Positions 62,076 through 64,000 of a stretch of DNA of 64,000 nt are shown here, piece after piece. Both the position numbers and the translations under genes were made by a program. Each line of letters begins with the position of its first letter. Position 1 is the first letter of the stretch. Location of the stretch: assembly GCA_017465465.1 (NCBI GenBank), contig JAFTWE010000039.1:23435-87434 (forward strand). Reading direction: 5' to 3'. Source of the stretch: Clostridia bacterium. Its GTDB lineage: Bacteria; Bacillota; Clostridia; Oscillospirales; Acutalibacteraceae. Below the pieces are notes generated by a model. The model was not told where the DNA came from and did no database searches. It was given only the letters and a program-made list of their open reading frames with translations.

Positions 62076-63119
62076 TTAATCATAACTGTATATCTTACCA
62101 CTTAATTTCCATAGATTTCCTTCTTTAATAGATATGGTCACATGCTGACACATATCATCCGCAGGGTTCCATTTTACATTATTACGATAAATTTGAATAT
62201 ACTTGCTTTTCCGTTCTCCTAAAATATTTAGTTCTTTACTTTTAATTTTATCCCTGTTACACTTTAGTTTTTGTGAAAAATAGTCGACTTCGCTTTCTTC
62301 AAAGTCACTATTGTGAAAGGCGCAAATCAGGCCGTCTAAAAGTGGCTTCATCGCTGTCATTATGCTGAATTTGACCTGCTTTGGCTTCTCTATCTCCAAA
62401 AACAAAGAGAAATTATCGCCATAATCGCAATTTATTTTATCATATATCTGGATATTAACTGCTTCATCCTTAATTGTTTTCCAAACCATTAATGGGGTTA
62501 ATCCTACACATTTGCAAAACCGAATGTTGTCCCATTCAGCTAATGGATTTTTCATTTGTGGTGGTAAGAGCGGTTTCGAATGTAGCGTATATTCATAATA
62601 ATGAGAATATTCTTCCGGTATATTCCATTGTTTTTGTAGTTTAGCTATTTCAAAAGAAGATATGTGCGAAAACTTAACACCCTGTTGTGTTAGAGAATTA
62701 AAAATGCTTGTTCCAACATTATAAAAAAGCACATTTTCAACATCAAAATAATTCTTTGCTTCATCAGTAGTTCCGTATTTAGCACATAAAACGGAATTTT
62801 CAAAAGATTGCAGTAGCTTAAGTGCTAATACCAGTTCTTTCTTGAGTATTTTTAATAGTTCAGTGTCGGTCTTTGAGCAGTCAAAAGGAATACGCCCTTT
62901 TGAAAAAAGAGCAACAGAACGCTCATTTCTAATGCGAAAGAAAAAATAGGGGGTTTTTGCTGAGCAAGCATCTGTTTTATCAAAAATACAAATTTCGGGA
63001 TGTTCTCCAAAAGAAGCATACTTTCCTTTATTGTAAACGCATTCACTACAAATGTGTCCTGCGACAGTAGTTCCGTGTGAAGTGCTCACAAAACGCAACA
63101 TAGCCCTCTCTGCATCCAT
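62076..63119 (-). CDS. Unknown protein with a cysteine-rich N-terminus
   Basis: A 347-residue protein that I do not recognise. ATG 63119 lies a suitable distance from AAGGCGGTG; a GTG three codons upstream overlaps that site. The first 55 residues contain HICSECVYNKGKYASFGEHP then CIFDKTDAC, which could bind a metal through its Cys and His. The middle is helical and the C-terminal half is mixed, with no membrane helix or signal peptide. It has its own promoter, is AT-rich, and lies next to the hairpin chain and a DUF6809 gene, so it reads as an accessory gene. Confidence 0.65.
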   Translation of the reverse strand: MDAERAMLRFVSTSHGTTVAGHICSECVYNKGKYASFGEHPEICIFDKTDACSAKTPYFFFRIRNERSVALFSKGRIPFDCSKTDTELLKILKKELVLALKLLQSFENSVLCAKYGTTDEAKNYFDVENVLFYNVGTSIFNSLTQQGVKFSHISSFEIAKLQKQWNIPEEYSHYYEYTLHSKPLLPPQMKNPLAEWDNIRFCKCVGLTPLMVWKTIKDEAVNIQIYDKINCDYGDNFSLFLEIEKPKQVKFSIMTAMKPLLDGLICAFHNSDFEESEVDYFSQKLKCNRDKIKSKELNILGERKSKYIQIYRNNVKWNPADDMCQHVTISIKEGNLWKLSGKIYSYD

Positions 63120-63140
63120 GCTATTCACCGCCTTTATTAA

Positions 63141-63169
63141 ATTATATCAAAAAACAAACGAATAAGCAA
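63141..63169 (-). promoter_or_regulatory. Promoter of the cysteine-rich unknown gene
   Basis: On the minus strand TTGCTT (63164-63169), a 17-base spacer and TATAAT (63141-63146) with an extended TGA. Confidence 0.6.
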
Positions 63170-63222
63170 TATTGAGCCTGTTCGATAGTTTGAATCCACA
63201 TTGACGGAAATTTTAGTGATAT

Positions 63223-63427
63223 TCCGCCGTTGGCGGAGTTGATATATTTAATGAAATATTTTTCTTGCGAAAAATATGAAATAATCCTAATGGATTATGA
63301 AATTTGATGCTTTCGCATCAAGTGAAATAAAATTCGTTCCTTCATATGCTGCAGGCATATTTCACATTTGCGAAGCAAATATTTCATAGCGAAGCTATTT
63401 CACTCGTTCCGCAAGGAACAAATTTCA
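63223..63427. repeat. Chain of eight hairpins separated by TGAAAT/ATTTCA spacers
   Basis: Eight short perfect or near-perfect inverted repeats follow each other: TCCGCC/GGCGGA (63223-63237), ATATTTTTC/GAAAAATAT (63256-63277), TAATCC/GGATTA (63282-63297), TTGATGC/GCATCAA (63304-63321), ATATGC/GCATAT (63344-63360), ATTTGC/GCAAAT (63366-63380), ATAGC/GCTAT (63386-63398) and GTTCC/GGAAC (63406-63419). TGAAAT lies between hairpins in the left half, and its reverse complement ATTTCA in the right half, so the whole unit is itself roughly symmetric. There is no coding frame. Confidence 0.8.
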
Positions 63428-63430
63428 TTG

Positions 63431-63462
63431 AAAAAGACCTTGTCTTTTGACAAGGTCTTTTT
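63431..63462. terminator. Terminator closing the hairpin chain
   Basis: AAAAAGACCTTGTC (63431-63444), loop TTTT, GACAAGGTCTTTTT (63449-63462). It is symmetric and could act in both directions. Confidence 0.85.
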
Positions 63463-63592
63463 CTGGTACGAGTGTTGATAACGGATTCAATTTTTAATAT
63501 CAATTAACCGACAGCCAAACACATATTCTTGCTTGTATCAGAGAATTTTATGGTTTCTTCAATAAATCAAATACAGATTGCGAGGAAACGAT

Positions 63593-63871
63593 ATGTCTAA
63601 TTTTATTGAAGATTTATACTACGGCAATTTAGAACCACAAGAAGTTAATTCGGAATTAACACCTAAACTCAAGAAAAAACTGAGTAGCATTGCCGAAAAA
63701 GAAGAACAGCTTACTGCAAGATTGAACAGTGAGGATAAGGAGTTGTTTCAAAACTATGTAAGTGCCTATATTGAATTTTCAACAACAAGTAATGCTGATA
63801 GTTTTATATCAGGTTTCAGGCTCGGAGCAAAATTTACATACGATACATTTGTTAAGAATACGAAAGACTAA
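63593..63871 (+). CDS. DUF6809 family protein
   Basis: A 92-residue protein beginning MSNFIEDLYYGNLEPQE, the hallmark of DUF6809, with a helical remainder (KLSSIAEKEEQLTARLNSEDKELFQNYVSAYIEF, then FISGFRLGAKFTYDTF). The family often occurs near site-specific recombinases and in mobile regions, but none is seen before the window ends. ATG 63593 follows GAGGAAACG. Function unknown. Confidence 0.8.
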   Translation: MSNFIEDLYYGNLEPQEVNSELTPKLKKKLSSIAEKEEQLTARLNSEDKELFQNYVSAYIEFSTTSNADSFISGFRLGAKFTYDTFVKNTKD

Positions 63872-64000
63872 CTATTAAAAGTCAATAGTAAAAATCAAAA
63901 AATGTTGTGAAATGTAAGACGGTGAAAAAAGGCATAACAAAACAGACGTCAAAGACGCCGAGTTTTAAAGATTAAAAGAATTTATGCTTTTGATATGTAA

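Noticed and set aside
63223..63462. CRISPR array or integron attC row
   Set aside because: The repeated unit is only six bases, the stems all differ, spacing is irregular, and there are no cassette genes or integrase in view.
63593..63871. Prophage or conjugative element end
   Set aside because: DUF6809 alone is suggestive, but no integrase, relaxase, structural phage gene or attachment site was found.

Overview
The window looks like chromosome from an anaerobic gut Clostridia member close to Ruminococcus/Oscillospiraceae. The evidence is the glgB-glgC-glgD-glgA glycogen operon with the Firmicute-type GlgC/GlgD pair, a dockerin-bearing cysteine peptidase, a T-box leader, AGGAGG-type ribosome binding sites, Rnf-like membrane subunits, and many intracellular glycosidases. 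Base composition is moderate, with AT-richer islands at about 7.7-8.5 kb, 57.7-60.3 kb and 62-63.9 kb that look acquired. No tRNA, rRNA, CRISPR array, integrase or transposase was seen.

Layout. 0-3 kb: a truncated lipoprotein gene, 8-oxoguanine glycosylase, a cluster of DnaA-box-like 9-mers, a small membrane protein and endonuclease III. 3-12.4 kb: a propeller lipoprotein, a domain-permuted GH3 glucosidase, an acetyltransferase with a degraded partial copy on the far side of a DUF1796 gene, and a large GH106-like hydrolase. 12.4-15 kb: an SGNH/MBOAT surface O-acylation pair. 15-22.6 kb: a leftward block with three Rnf-type membrane subunits (D, E, A), a GH13 amylase, a degenerate LCP protein, a transglutaminase-like protein and a membrane protein. 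22.7-31 kb: MecA-like adaptor, Rpe, phosphoesterases, DD-carboxypeptidase, transporters, a Nudix protein and pyrophosphatase, with two MITE-like elements in the gaps. 31-33.8 kb: dockerin peptidase and a repeat-containing membrane-anchored protein.

33.9-44 kb is the glycogen operon (glgBCDA), then a histidine phosphatase, a soluble propeller/helical-barrel protein behind a consensus-perfect promoter, and a CNNM-type transporter. 44-50.3 kb carries NSS, MATE, YczE-like and MFS transporters and a DUF1846 protein. 50.4-53.4 kb is a TrpXYZ-type ABC importer under a T-box whose candidate specifier reads UUC. 53.4-62 kb mixes intracellular GH35, CE15-like and GH20 enzymes with a LytTR/DUF3021 pair, an RHH regulator and a second MBOAT/SGNH pair. 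The right end has an unknown cysteine-rich protein, a striking chain of hairpins ending in a terminator, and a DUF6809 protein.

Taken together, the genes describe a cell that takes up and breaks down oligosaccharides inside the cell, stores glucose as glycogen, and decorates its envelope. The least explained items are the Rnf D-E-A trio without its redox subunits, the hairpin chain at 63.2-63.5 kb, the DnaA-box cluster, the propeller/barrel protein, and the two MBOAT/SGNH cassettes.
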